The notes under the pieces are model-generated. The model did no database searches. It was not told the DNA's origin and saw only the letters and a program-made list of their open reading frames with translations. A stretch of DNA of 64,000 nucleotides from Flavobacteriaceae bacterium. GTDB lineage: Bacteria > Bacteroidota > Bacteroidia > Flavobacteriales > Flavobacteriaceae. The DNA is taken from positions 186,001 to 250,000 of the forward strand of contig JAHEET010000005.1 of the NCBI GenBank assembly GCA_024640565.1, in the 5' to 3' direction. Both the position numbers and the translations under genes were made by a program. Below are positions 53,645 to 62,850 of this stretch, one piece after another. Within the stretch, counting starts at the first letter, position 1. Every line of letters begins with the position of its first letter.

Positions 53645-54987
53645 TGGATACAAGTAGAAGAAACTTTATAAAGAAAACAGCAACAGCGGCTGCAGGAATT
53701 GGTTTGGTAGGAACTGCAAATGCAATGTCTGCAAAAAGTTATAAAAATATTATTGGTTCAAATGATCGAATACATGTTGCTATTCAAGGTTTAGGACGCA
53801 GATATTATGGTTTTATAGAAGGTATTGCTGCTAAACAAAACAACGTTCGCTTAAAATATTTATGCGATGTAATGCCTAGTCAATTAGAAAAAGCCCAAAT
53901 AAAAGTTAGAAAAAAGATTGATTATCAAATAAAATCTGAAGGTGATATTAGAAACATCATCAACGATAAAGACATAGATGCTATCTTTATGGCTACTCCA
54001 GATCACTGGCATACACCAGGAGCTATTATGGCTATGCAAGCAGGCAAGCATGTGTATTTAGAAAAACCCTGTAGTCATAATCCACATGAAAATGAATTGG
54101 TAGTAGCCGCCCAAAAAAAACACAATAAAATTGTACAGATGGGTAACCAGCAAAGATCATCATTAGAAAGTCAAGAGATTATTGCAGACATTCATAAAGG
54201 AGTTATTGGAGATGTATATAAAGCTCTTGCTTTTTACACAAATGGAAGAGGAAAAGTTCCTGTTCCTGTGAAAGCAGTACCTCCAAAAGGATTGAATTGG
54301 GATCTTTTTCAAGGACCATCACCTAGAAAAGAATACTCTCATGATACTTGGAATTACAACTGGCATTGGTATGGTTGGGATTTTGGAACCGCAGAAATGG
54401 GTAACAATGCAACGCATGAACTAGATATTGCACGATGGGCTTTAGATGTAAAATATCCAGAATATGTGGATGTAATTGCGAGTAAAAGACAATTTAAAAA
54501 TGATGGTTGGGAAATGTATGACCAAATGGAAGCCACTTTTACTTTTGCAAGTAACAGAGTTATTCAATGGGATGGAGATAGCAGAAACGCTTATAAAAAA
54601 TACGGACGTGGAAGAGGTACTATCATTTTTGGATCTAAGGGATTAGTATTTGTAGATAGAGGTGGGTATGAGTTGTATAACTTAAAAGGAAAATTAATTA
54701 GAGAAAAAAAATCTCGGGGTTTAGAAGGTGGACTTGCCTTGGGTGGTGGTGGAAACTTAACCACAAGACACGTTACAAATTTTTTCGAAGCAATAAGAGG
54801 AAAAGAAAAATTAAACTCATCCATTGAGGTGGGTGCTGTTTCTCAAATGCTTACACATTATGCTAATATTTCTTATCGAATTAATAAAGGATTTAATGTT
54901 GATGAAAATTCTGGTAAAATCTTTGATAGAGATGCCATGAAACTTTGGTCTAGAACTTACGAACCTGGTTGGGAACCTAAAATATGA
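53644..54987 (+). CDS. Tat-exported Gfo/Idh/MocA oxidoreductase (first of pair)
   Basis: A 447-residue protein. The twin-arginine start is MDTSRRNFIKKTATAAAGIG. The Rossmann domain (about 38-170) has IHVAIQGLGRRYYG in place of the usual GxGxRG. The family strand is YLEKPCSHNPHENE. The substrate domain has GTAEMGNNATHELDIARWALD, whose His is the usual catalytic residue. The family oxidises or reduces sugar hydroxyls with a tightly bound NAD(P). Export with bound cofactor through Tat fits this. It overlaps both neighbours by one to four bases. Confidence 0.88.
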   Translation: MDTSRRNFIKKTATAAAGIGLVGTANAMSAKSYKNIIGSNDRIHVAIQGLGRRYYGFIEGIAAKQNNVRLKYLCDVMPSQLEKAQIKVRKKIDYQIKSEGDIRNIINDKDIDAIFMATPDHWHTPGAIMAMQAGKHVYLEKPCSHNPHENELVVAAQKKHNKIVQMGNQQRSSLESQEIIADIHKGVIGDVYKALAFYTNGRGKVPVPVKAVPPKGLNWDLFQGPSPRKEYSHDTWNYNWHWYGWDFGTAEMGNNATHELDIARWALDVKYPEYVDVIASKRQFKNDGWEMYDQMEATFTFASNRVIQWDGDSRNAYKKYGRGRGTIIFGSKGLVFVDRGGYELYNLKGKLIREKKSRGLEGGLALGGGGNLTTRHVTNFFEAIRGKEKLNSSIEVGAVSQMLTHYANISYRINKGFNVDENSGKIFDRDAMKLWSRTYEPGWEPKI

Positions 54988-56177
54988 AAAGACGCACATT
55001 TATAAAAAAAACAGGAATTGCAACAGCTGGAATTTTAGCAACTAATTCTGCATTTGGAAATCTATCTCATCTAAAATCGAGCCCTAATAATAGTATAAAT
55101 ATTGGTGTTATTGGAACTGGACAAAGAGGAACTGGCTTAACTTCCATCATTAATAAAATAGAAGGTATACGAGTTGTTGCTGCTGCTGACATGATTCCTT
55201 TTCGATTAGAAAAAGGCATTGCTAAAGCAAATACAATAGTTAAAGGATATCAAAATTATAAAGCGCTTTTAGACAACAAAGATGTAGATGCTGTAATTAT
55301 AGCTACACCATTAAATACACATTCTCAAATAGCTATGGATGTCTTAGATGCAGGAAAGCACGTGTATTGCGAAAAAACATTAGCCAAAGGATATTCTAAT
55401 ATTCAACATTTAATTGATAAAACAAAGCAATCTAATACCATATTTCAAACAGGTCACCAGTATCACAGTTCAAGATTATACAACCATGTTGTGGATTTAA
55501 TTCGTCAAGGAAAAGTGGGGAATATTATAGCTTTTGAGTGCCAATGGAATAGACATGGAAATTGGAGAAGAAAAGTACCTAATCCAAGTTTAGAAAAAGC
55601 AATCAACTGGAGAATGTATAGAGCGTTTTCTGGAGGATTGACTGCAGAATTATGCTCGCATCAAATTGATTTTGCAAACTGGGTTTTAGGAGAAACTCCA
55701 GAACAAGTTATGGGAGCTGGAGGCATAGATTATTGGAAAGATGGTAGAGAAACTTATGATAATGTACATTTAACATATACTTATCCTAGTGGAGTAAAAG
55801 CGAAGTTTTCTTGCTTAACAAGTAATGCAAAAGACGGTTATCAAATAAAAGTTTTGGGCGATAAAGGAACGATTGTTATTGATAGAAAAAACGCTTGGTT
55901 TTACCCTGAAGGAAAGAAAAATAAAATTATAGGTGAAGTTGATGCTGTAAGTGGTGCTACAGTTCAATGGGATGAAGACAAAGGTTATAACATTAACATC
56001 GCACATTTAAACCCCTCAAAACAGGCTTTAATAGATTTTAAATCTGCTATTATAAATAATAAGAATCCACTATCAGATATTGTTTCTGGAGCAAAAACAA
56101 GTATTTGTGTTCAAATGGCATTAGATGCTATGTACAATAATAAAATTGTAAAATGGAATAATAATATTATGTTTTAA
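54984..56177 (+). CDS. Gfo/Idh/MocA oxidoreductase, exported (second of pair)
   Basis: A 397-residue protein beginning MKRRTFIKKTGIATAGILA, a Tat-type signal. The cofactor motif INIGVIGTGQRGTGL is canonical. The family strand reads YCEKTLAKGYSN, with Thr where the EKP motif usually has Pro. GGLTAELCSHQIDFANWVLGE carries the catalytic-type His. It is clearly paralogous in role to the previous gene but divergent in sequence, so the two may oxidise and later reduce different intermediates. The stop overlaps the convergent lyase-like gene by 4 bp. Confidence 0.87.
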   Translation: MKRRTFIKKTGIATAGILATNSAFGNLSHLKSSPNNSINIGVIGTGQRGTGLTSIINKIEGIRVVAAADMIPFRLEKGIAKANTIVKGYQNYKALLDNKDVDAVIIATPLNTHSQIAMDVLDAGKHVYCEKTLAKGYSNIQHLIDKTKQSNTIFQTGHQYHSSRLYNHVVDLIRQGKVGNIIAFECQWNRHGNWRRKVPNPSLEKAINWRMYRAFSGGLTAELCSHQIDFANWVLGETPEQVMGAGGIDYWKDGRETYDNVHLTYTYPSGVKAKFSCLTSNAKDGYQIKVLGDKGTIVIDRKNAWFYPEGKKNKIIGEVDAVSGATVQWDEDKGYNINIAHLNPSKQALIDFKSAIINNKNPLSDIVSGAKTSICVQMALDAMYNNKIVKWNNNIMF

Positions 56178-58093
56178 CTTACACTAATTGATATTAGTAT
56201 ACTTTTATTAGTATCCTTACCAAAATAGATTTCTAAAGGCAAAGCTTCAACTCCAGGCACCATATTAAAAGTTCTTTTTCCTAAAATTTCTTTGGTTTTA
56301 ATTGGAGCATTCGCTTTAATAGTTACCAATCCTTCTGGTTTTTGAATGATAATTTCATTCTCATTAATATTGGTTACAACTTCGCTTGAAGGTGAAACGA
56401 TTGGCAATACAAAAGCTGTTTTTTCTTTAATATCTTGTTTAGTACTTATTTTTATCCCCATATTATCAGTAGAACAATTGTAAGTAATATCAAATTGAGA
56501 TGCTGTTTCTGTAACTTCTTCCCTATTTATGTTTTTCAGCTTTGTTTTTGCAACTAATTCAATTTTTCCTTTTTCGTCCTTAGAAGTAACAGTTGCAGGT
56601 AAGTCGTATAAGTTTGTATACCAAATATCATCTTTAAACACTTCAACTCTTGGAGTTAAACAAATGTCTTTTCCAGGTTGAACCTGTTGATTATTTTTTT
56701 CTACCAAAGCATATTCTGCCATACTAGCAGCACATAAAAGCCCTACTTTATTATGATATAAAACACCTAAAGCTCCACCTGAAGCCTGACGATAATCGTT
56801 TTTATAATGATACTCAGCATCATAAGCACTTATCGTTCCTCTCCAATCGCCTCTTGCAAAAAGATACACATCTAAATCTTTAAAGTGTTTTACTCCATCT
56901 GCTGTTGTTCTTGGTAATGCTGTTTCTTTATTTATCTTTGGTAAATGTTCCCAATGATCTAGTAAAACTGCCAAAGGTTTTGCGTGGGTAAACGTATGGT
57001 GTACACAAGGTAGAATGCCAGCTTCAATAAAACCTGGACCTCCATGAATTAATCCATCTGCTGTACAACGTTGTAATAATTCTGTATTTTTTACTGCTGC
57101 TGTTCCAAATGCTGGATTGATATGAGACATCATTCCAAATGCTGGTTGACTACCATCACAGGTTCTACTTCCCCAATAGCTCCACTTATACATTCTATTA
57201 CCCCAACTGTTATCCCAAGCACCATCTGGTAACATAAATTCTAAATGACTGTTTAAAGATTTTGTTAAAATTTGTAGTAGTTCTTCATCTTTCTCATTGA
57301 GAGCATACATCACTAAACTATTCAAGGTTTCTTCTACATTATAGCCTAAATCTACACCATGCAACTCTTTTTCACTGAGTTTGCTAGAACTTTTCTTACA
57401 TTCTCCAAATAACAATCCTTCATTTTCTGTAAAATAGGGTTTTACTTGAGATGCTAATTTTTTACTCTTGGCTTTAAAATCCTCTCTTCCTAAAACATTT
57501 CCAATCAAATTCAATCCATAAATCGCTGTTCCAGGATAATTAATATTTGTAAAGTCTATTGTAAACGTATTATAAATATATTGCCCAGCTTTATCTAATC
57601 GAACTGTCCAAACTTTGCGAGTTGCTTCATCTAAAACATGACCATGATAATGCAATGCTTCGGCTAAAGCGATAGCCCCGAAAATGGTAATTCCTTTCCA
57701 AGATTTTGGATTACTAATTACTGTCCAAGCGCCATTTTCTTGCGATACATTATTCTCTGCCCAAGTCATGACCAATTTAGCACCTTCAACATATTTTTGA
57801 TCACCAGTTGTATCCGCCATATATAAAAAAGGATATACAGCATCCATACAACGTCCATGAATATGAGAACAAGAAGGACAACCTAAAGCACCATGTTCAT
57901 CTAAATTTGAGGGTTTGTTAATTTGTACTTTCAACATTCCATCACTCCAATCTTTCAAAAGATTAGTTATTAGATTTTTAAATTCTAAAGAATGTTCTGG
58001 ATGATTGGAACAAGCATTTAATATTCCTGACATTGGCAATGACAAACTTACTCCAGCTAGTGTTGATAGTTGTAAAAAATTACGTCTTTTCAT
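56174..58093 (-). CDS. Exported (alpha/alpha)6 toroid plus beta-sandwich protein, candidate polysaccharide lyase or dehydratase
   Basis: A 639-residue protein. The N-terminus MKRRNFLQLSTLAGVSLSLP has a Tat-type RR pair and a possible lipobox (ILNAC) at about residue 28. Residues 40-400 are rich in helices with CPSCSHIHGRCMDAVYPFLY, NINYPGTAIYGLN, DGAWDNSWGNRMYKWSYWGSRT and PCVHHTFTHAKPLA, a toroid like that of heparinase II/III and alginate lyases. Residues 420-639 form an antiparallel beta-sandwich. I cannot assign a numbered family. Ulvan loci contain an oligosaccharide dehydratase and several lyases with such folds, so either role is possible. It is a single-gene transcript with its own promoter at 58114-58159. 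Confidence 0.65.
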   Translation of the reverse strand: MKRRNFLQLSTLAGVSLSLPMSGILNACSNHPEHSLEFKNLITNLLKDWSDGMLKVQINKPSNLDEHGALGCPSCSHIHGRCMDAVYPFLYMADTTGDQKYVEGAKLVMTWAENNVSQENGAWTVISNPKSWKGITIFGAIALAEALHYHGHVLDEATRKVWTVRLDKAGQYIYNTFTIDFTNINYPGTAIYGLNLIGNVLGREDFKAKSKKLASQVKPYFTENEGLLFGECKKSSSKLSEKELHGVDLGYNVEETLNSLVMYALNEKDEELLQILTKSLNSHLEFMLPDGAWDNSWGNRMYKWSYWGSRTCDGSQPAFGMMSHINPAFGTAAVKNTELLQRCTADGLIHGGPGFIEAGILPCVHHTFTHAKPLAVLLDHWEHLPKINKETALPRTTADGVKHFKDLDVYLFARGDWRGTISAYDAEYHYKNDYRQASGGALGVLYHNKVGLLCAASMAEYALVEKNNQQVQPGKDICLTPRVEVFKDDIWYTNLYDLPATVTSKDEKGKIELVAKTKLKNINREEVTETASQFDITYNCSTDNMGIKISTKQDIKEKTAFVLPIVSPSSEVVTNINENEIIIQKPEGLVTIKANAPIKTKEILGKRTFNMVPGVEALPLEIYFGKDTNKSILISISVS

Positions 58094-58113
58094 TTAGATG
58101 ATGTTTTAAGTTA

Positions 58114-58159
58114 TGAAATTATGAAGATACTTTATAAACTCTATCCTGTTTTGTCCTGA
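58114..58159 (-). promoter_or_regulatory. Locus-type promoter for the (alpha/alpha)6 protein
   Basis: Minus strand: AGGACAAAACAGGATA, 20 bp, then TAATTTCA (58114-58121). It lies 20 bp before the start codon at 58093. Confidence 0.7.
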
Positions 58160-58170
58160 CTTACAAAATA

Positions 58171-58207
58171 AAAAAAGCCAAAAGAAATATATTCTTTTGG
58201 CTTTTTT
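58171..58207 (-). terminator. Intrinsic terminator
   Basis: Perfect 16-bp arms AAAAAAGCCAAAAGAA (58171-58186) and TTCTTTTGGCTTTTTT (58192-58207) with a 5-nt loop. T-runs lie on both strands, so it can act both ways. It lies past GH105 and its downstream relic and before the next promoter. Confidence 0.85.
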
Positions 58208-58233
58208 ATTCTATAAGTTTAATTAATTTTTAC

Positions 58234-58341
58234 TTAATAACTAGTTTTAAATAATTTCTCACCACTACTACTTATAGCTCCATTTTTAATCAGATTAAAT
58301 AATTGGGTATTATCATTAACCCCAACATTGCCATACAATTC
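58234..58341 (-). pseudogene. Short C-terminal gene relic after GH105
   Basis: An open stretch reads ELYGNVGVNDNTQLF, then NLIKNGAISSSGEKLFKTSY and a TAA at 58234. No start codon belongs to it, and a stop precedes it by two codons. The terminator 27 bp downstream would have served this gene. The parent family is not recognised. Confidence 0.35.
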
Positions 58342-58355
58342 TCTTTTTCATAAAC

Positions 58356-59495
58356 TTAGTCTTCTAACTTCAATATCTCACTTCCAGCCATTAAAAATGC
58401 ACCAGTACCAAAATTTTGATAACTGTCTTTAGATGCCGGTTCAGGAAACGCACCAATATTTTGTACCCAACCAACTCTGCCATCTCCTTGCTGACAGGCA
58501 GCTAAAGCTTTCCAAGCTTTTTTAACTGCAGGTGTATGTTTTTTATCTATTAAACCATTGTTTATTCCCCAAGCTATAGCAAATGTATGGAAACCACTAC
58601 CACTTACTTCTCCATGATCATACGATTCAGGACTTAATAAACTTGTTCTCCACAAACCATCTTCTGGCTGAATTGTCAACAATTTTGCAGTCATTTCCTT
58701 ATAAAGATTTACATAAAAATCTCTGTGTTTGTAATCTTTTGGCATGTCTTCTAATAGTAATGCTAAGCCACCGATAACCCAACCATTTCCTCTAGACCAA
58801 AATATTTTTTCACCATTTGGTTCTTTATTGTCTTTTCCTTTTCCTTGCCAAACATAACGCATATCTCTAGCAAATAAATGCTCTTCTTTGTCGTACAATC
58901 TATTGTATGTTTCCATATAATATGTATGCATAGCTTCTAAATATTTTGGCTCATTGGTCTTTTTTGCATACAAATTAATTACAGGTGGAGCCATAAATAA
59001 AGCATCGCACCACCACCACAAAATAGTTTCTCCTTTGATGTCTTTAGATTTTCCTTCTTTCCATCTATTTGATTCATATAAGTGAGCATCTAAAAACTTT
59101 TTAGTAGGATCTAAATCTGCAAAGTTTCTTCTTTTTTCTGTCATAGCTATGTACAAGTAACTATAAGAAATAGCAACATCGTCTGCGTGATGTAAACGTT
59201 TAAAAGTGTTCCAATTATTATGAACTGCTTGGTTTTTTAAAGCAGCCATATACATCATATTATTAGTTGTTTTATGTGCTCTAGCAACACCTGTGTAATA
59301 AGCTCCATTTGTCCAATCAGTAGGATGAATTGCAAAAATTGGGTGTACTTCTTGCCATTCTAAAGCTTTAATCATCGATTTTTTAATTGCTGTTTTATCT
59401 AAATCATTTGATTTTTGAGCATTCGAGTTTTGTGTTACAGAACAACTAAAAAATGTTAGTACTACAATTAATATTGTTAAAACTGATTTTTTCAT
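58356..59495 (-). CDS. GH105 unsaturated uronyl hydrolase, lipoprotein
   Basis: A 379-residue (alpha/alpha)6 enzyme with a lipoprotein signal (VVLTFFSC). [23 protein letters not shown] is the family start of the barrel. The catalytic Asp is in [12 protein letters not shown] near residue 163, with [15 protein letters not shown] near 235 and [16 protein letters not shown] later. The family hydrates the 4,5-double bond of unsaturated glucuronyl or galacturonyl ends left by lyases, releasing the uronate as 5-keto-4-deoxyuronate. GH88 is the nearest alternative, but the RGNGW context favours GH105. It lies 7 bp after GH3 in a two-gene operon. Confidence 0.88.
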   Translation of the reverse strand: MKKSVLTILIVVLTFFSCSVTQNSNAQKSNDLDKTAIKKSMIKALEWQEVHPIFAIHPTDWTNGAYYTGVARAHKTTNNMMYMAALKNQAVHNNWNTFKRLHHADDVAISYSYLYIAMTEKRRNFADLDPTKKFLDAHLYESNRWKEGKSKDIKGETILWWWCDALFMAPPVINLYAKKTNEPKYLEAMHTYYMETYNRLYDKEEHLFARDMRYVWQGKGKDNKEPNGEKIFWSRGNGWVIGGLALLLEDMPKDYKHRDFYVNLYKEMTAKLLTIQPEDGLWRTSLLSPESYDHGEVSGSGFHTFAIAWGINNGLIDKKHTPAVKKAWKALAACQQGDGRVGWVQNIGAFPEPASKDSYQNFGTGAFLMAGSEILKLED

Positions 59496-59502
59496 TTGAA
59501 GC

Positions 59503-61770
59503 TTATTTTTTTAATTTAAATGTAGTTTCTAAATATTCTTTTGATGATGTTCCTATCTTAACAGTATAATCTCCAGCCTCTAATACTTTTTTCATTGAAA
59601 TACCTGTAAATTCTAACATTTTTGGAGTAATGGTAAATAATACCTTTTTGCTTTCTCCAGGAGCAAGTTCAATTTTATCAAAACCTTTTAACTCTTTATC
59701 TGGTCTTGTTACTGATCCAATCTCATCTTTAATATACATTTGCACTACTTCTTTAGCTTTTACTTTCCCTGTATTTGTTACTGTAACACTTGCTGTAATT
59801 TCAGTACTTGGAGTGATTTCTCTACTAGAAACTTTAATGTCGGAATACTTAAAATTAGCATAACTTAAACCGTATCCAAAAGGATAAATGGGACCTTTTT
59901 CTAAAAACAAGTATTCTTTTTTATAGTTGATTTCTTTCATGCTATAATGATATGGCAATTGCCCAATTGATCTTGGAATAGTAACTGGAGATTTCCCTGA
60001 AGGAGAAACATCTCCAAAAATAATTTTAGCGGTTGAATGATCTCCAAATTCGCTTAAATCCCAAGTGTCTAAAATAGCATCAGCTTTTTCAGCAATTGTA
60101 TTTATAGATAATGTTCTTCTGTGTTTTAATACTACAATTACCTTTTTACCTAAAGCAGTAATTTTTTCTACCAACTCATCTTGTGCGCCAACAGGTTCTA
60201 TAGTTGCTCTATCACCTAAAGTACTGTTGCTAAAATAGGCTTCTTTAGCAGTAAATTTGTCGCCACCTAAAAATAACACAACCACATCTGATTTTTTAGC
60301 TATGTTTACCAAATTAGCAATGGCCTTTGGGTCTCTTTCTAATAATTTTGGAGCACCTCCTTTTTCATTGGTTAATGAAAAGCCTTTTTCAACAATAAAT
60401 TTAATGTTATTGTTACCAATTGTTGATTCAAACATTTCTTTGGTATTCTCTTTTAATAAAGGTCCTAAAAGAGCAACTTTTGTTGACTTATTTTTGTTAA
60501 GAGGTAAAGTGTTCTTTTCATTTTTTAACAAAATAATTGATTCTAAATCTGATTCTTTAGCTAACTCTAAAGACGATGCTGTACGCACTCCTTTTTTAGT
60601 TTCTTCTAAATCGATATAAGGATTATCAAACAACCCTAAAATGAATTTTGTTCTCAAAACACGTCTTACAGATCTGTCTATTAATTTTATCAAGTCAGGA
60701 TTTTTCTCTACCATTGCAGGTAAATAAGAGTAGGAATCCTCTGCGTATAAATCAATATCTATACCCGCTTCTAATCCCATTTGAGCAGCAGCTTCAGGTG
60801 ACTCAGCAACTTTCATAAAATAGAACAAACGTGCAATATCATTAGAATCAGAAACTACATATCCATCAAATCCCCAATCATCTCTTAAAACTCCTGTTAA
60901 CAGTTCAGGATTTCCATGGCTTGCAACTCCATTTAAATCGCCGTGAGAAGCCATAATTCCTAAAGATTTTGCTTCTTTTACTGCAGCTTCAAAAGGAGGA
61001 TAAATTTCATCAATTAAAGTTCTTTCAGAAATTTCTATCGCAGCAAAATTAGAGCCACCTAAGACTTGGCCATAACCTGCAAAGTGCTTAGTTACTGCAC
61101 CAATATGAGTTCCTGCTCCTAAACCATTATAATTGCCTTGTACACCTTTAATAGCATTTGTAACCATTTGCGTTGTTAAATAAGTATCTTCTCCAAATGC
61201 TTCACTCATTCTCCCAAAACGAGGATCTCTAACAATATCTGCTTCAGGTGAATGGCACATGTGCATACCCCTTAATCGTGCTTCTCTTCCTACAACATCC
61301 CATTGTCTTTGCACTAATTCTGGATTAAATGATGCTGCTGAACTTAATGGACGACCAAATTTAGTACATCCTTCAGCATCAACACCATTATAAGATTCTG
61401 TTACAAATAATGCTGGAATGCCCCATCTGTTATTCTCTATGATGTATTTTTGAAGTTCATTATTCATTTTTGCAGCAGCAACAGGGTCTATATGTTCTCC
61501 TGGGTTTTTTATACCTGCAATGCCTAGCTTTAATTTTTTAATTACCCTTTTTGATAATTTTAAGTTTCCTTTTTCATCTGGTTTTGCACCAATATTAGCG
61601 TGAAAAATTCGCATTTGTGCTACTTTTTCTTCAATAGATAGTAGAGGTAGTAAGGCATCAACTCTCTCATCTATTGATAAAGATTTGTCTTTGTAATCTT
61701 TTTTTGAAGTAGATTCTCCACAAGCATAAAAAAGAATCGTAATTAAAAAAATAGTTAGTAATTTTTTCAT
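59503..61770 (-). CDS. GH3 beta-glycosidase, lipoprotein (second)
   Basis: A 755-residue lipoprotein (signal ITILFYAC). Barrel segments are [28 protein letters not shown] and [13 protein letters not shown]. The nucleophile is the Asp of [13 protein letters not shown] near residue 304. The alpha/beta sandwich and fibronectin III-like domain follow ([32 protein letters not shown]). It differs from the 40740-42914 GH3 throughout. It is co-transcribed with GH105, which suggests that the two finish the same oligosaccharides. The locus-type promoter lies about 250 bp upstream at 62023-62068, giving an unusually long leader. Confidence 0.87.
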   Translation of the reverse strand: MKKLLTIFLITILFYACGESTSKKDYKDKSLSIDERVDALLPLLSIEEKVAQMRIFHANIGAKPDEKGNLKLSKRVIKKLKLGIAGIKNPGEHIDPVAAAKMNNELQKYIIENNRWGIPALFVTESYNGVDAEGCTKFGRPLSSAASFNPELVQRQWDVVGREARLRGMHMCHSPEADIVRDPRFGRMSEAFGEDTYLTTQMVTNAIKGVQGNYNGLGAGTHIGAVTKHFAGYGQVLGGSNFAAIEISERTLIDEIYPPFEAAVKEAKSLGIMASHGDLNGVASHGNPELLTGVLRDDWGFDGYVVSDSNDIARLFYFMKVAESPEAAAQMGLEAGIDIDLYAEDSYSYLPAMVEKNPDLIKLIDRSVRRVLRTKFILGLFDNPYIDLEETKKGVRTASSLELAKESDLESIILLKNEKNTLPLNKNKSTKVALLGPLLKENTKEMFESTIGNNNIKFIVEKGFSLTNEKGGAPKLLERDPKAIANLVNIAKKSDVVVLFLGGDKFTAKEAYFSNSTLGDRATIEPVGAQDELVEKITALGKKVIVVLKHRRTLSINTIAEKADAILDTWDLSEFGDHSTAKIIFGDVSPSGKSPVTIPRSIGQLPYHYSMKEINYKKEYLFLEKGPIYPFGYGLSYANFKYSDIKVSSREITPSTEITASVTVTNTGKVKAKEVVQMYIKDEIGSVTRPDKELKGFDKIELAPGESKKVLFTITPKMLEFTGISMKKVLEAGDYTVKIGTSSKEYLETTFKLKK

Positions 61771-62022
61771 TGGTTATGATTTTGAAAATGAAAATGTATC
61801 CATCTGTAATGGATTATTGATTAATTATTTTATTTTGAAAAATAAATATTTTCCTTGTTTTTAACGATTTCAAATTTAGGGTTATTTAAATTTTAGTTAA
61901 TCTAATTGGATGCTGAATTTGATTGCTTAAAAGAAAACAAGTCACATTAGTTAATGTTTTTAATTCCTTTTTAGACCTCAAATTTATTCTTTGTTTAACT
62001 AATACAATTATAATTTAAATAA

Positions 62023-62068
62023 TAAAATTAGTTTCTATAAGAGTAAAAGGTATCCTGTACTATAATGG
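62023..62068 (-). promoter_or_regulatory. Locus-type promoter for GH3-GH105
   Basis: Minus strand: TAGTACAGGATA, 20 bp, then TAATTTTA (62023-62030). The implied leader to the start at 61770 is about 245 nt, far longer than for most other sites (most -7 boxes lie 20-70 bp from the start codon). In the 307-bp gap I see no gene besides this promoter. Confidence 0.7.
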
Positions 62069-62077
62069 TTATATAAT

Positions 62078-62794
62078 CTAGGGATTTTTGACTTTACCCA
62101 TACTAAAATTTATTTTCTGAAGATTTGTTTTTGCTTGATGGTCATTGAATTTATTTGTATCATGCAATACGATATAGTCGATACTAAAACGCATTGACCT
62201 TCCTGAAAGAGTTAGCGTATATTTTTCTCCTTTTTTGAGTTGATAAATAAAATCACTATAAACGTGTCTATCTTTTTCTGCTGTAGAAGCCCAATTCCAT
62301 TGTAATTCTGGAGTTTCATCATTACCATCTTGCAGTATTTTTATGTCTTTTTCTAAAACTTCTTTACTAAATGAATTTGCAGATTGAAAATCGCCAGAAA
62401 GCTTTACAAAAGCATCATTACACCAATCATTTCTAACACCTTCTAATCGTTTGCTAGACATTAACATTAATTTAAAATTTCCTGATTTTGGCGCTGTAAA
62501 TTGATACTCTAATGGAGAATTGGGTTTGCCTGTAATGGGTTTATTTCCCATAAACTCTATATATGTGTTATTCGAAGCCCCAAAGACAAAATTTTTATCA
62601 CTTTTTTTTATGAGTTTCCAATTTTTTAAATCTGAGTTTGTGCTTTCCGCCTCTATAAAAATATAGTTTCCTTTTTCTATTGACAAGGGCTCTGTGCAAT
62701 CTTTATTAATTTTATTTTTTACTAATTTACAGGAGGATATTAGTATTAAAATAATAAAAATTTGCACTTGATTTTTATAATTGTACATCTTCAA
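62078..62794 (-). CDS. Lipoprotein with galactose-binding-like domain
   Basis: A 238-residue protein. A lipoprotein signal (FIILILISSC) precedes one domain starting NYIFIEAESTNSDLKNW and containing YQFTAPKSGNFKLMLMSS, YTLTLSGRSMRFSIDYIVLHD. This is the EAES...-type start and DYIVL end of CBM6-like or GH115 C-terminal-like modules. No catalytic residues are recognised. It probably binds polysaccharide at the outer membrane. It is of the same general fold as the 39721-40728 protein but without a T9SS tail. No locus-type promoter precedes it. Confidence 0.7.
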   Translation of the reverse strand: MKMYNYKNQVQIFIILILISSCKLVKNKINKDCTEPLSIEKGNYIFIEAESTNSDLKNWKLIKKSDKNFVFGASNNTYIEFMGNKPITGKPNSPLEYQFTAPKSGNFKLMLMSSKRLEGVRNDWCNDAFVKLSGDFQSANSFSKEVLEKDIKILQDGNDETPELQWNWASTAEKDRHVYSDFIYQLKKGEKYTLTLSGRSMRFSIDYIVLHDTNKFNDHQAKTNLQKINFSMGKVKNP

Positions 62795-62850
62795 AATATA
62801 TTTTTCTTTAAGAGACTCTTATCTTTTGTGTATTTTACTTCAAATAATCT

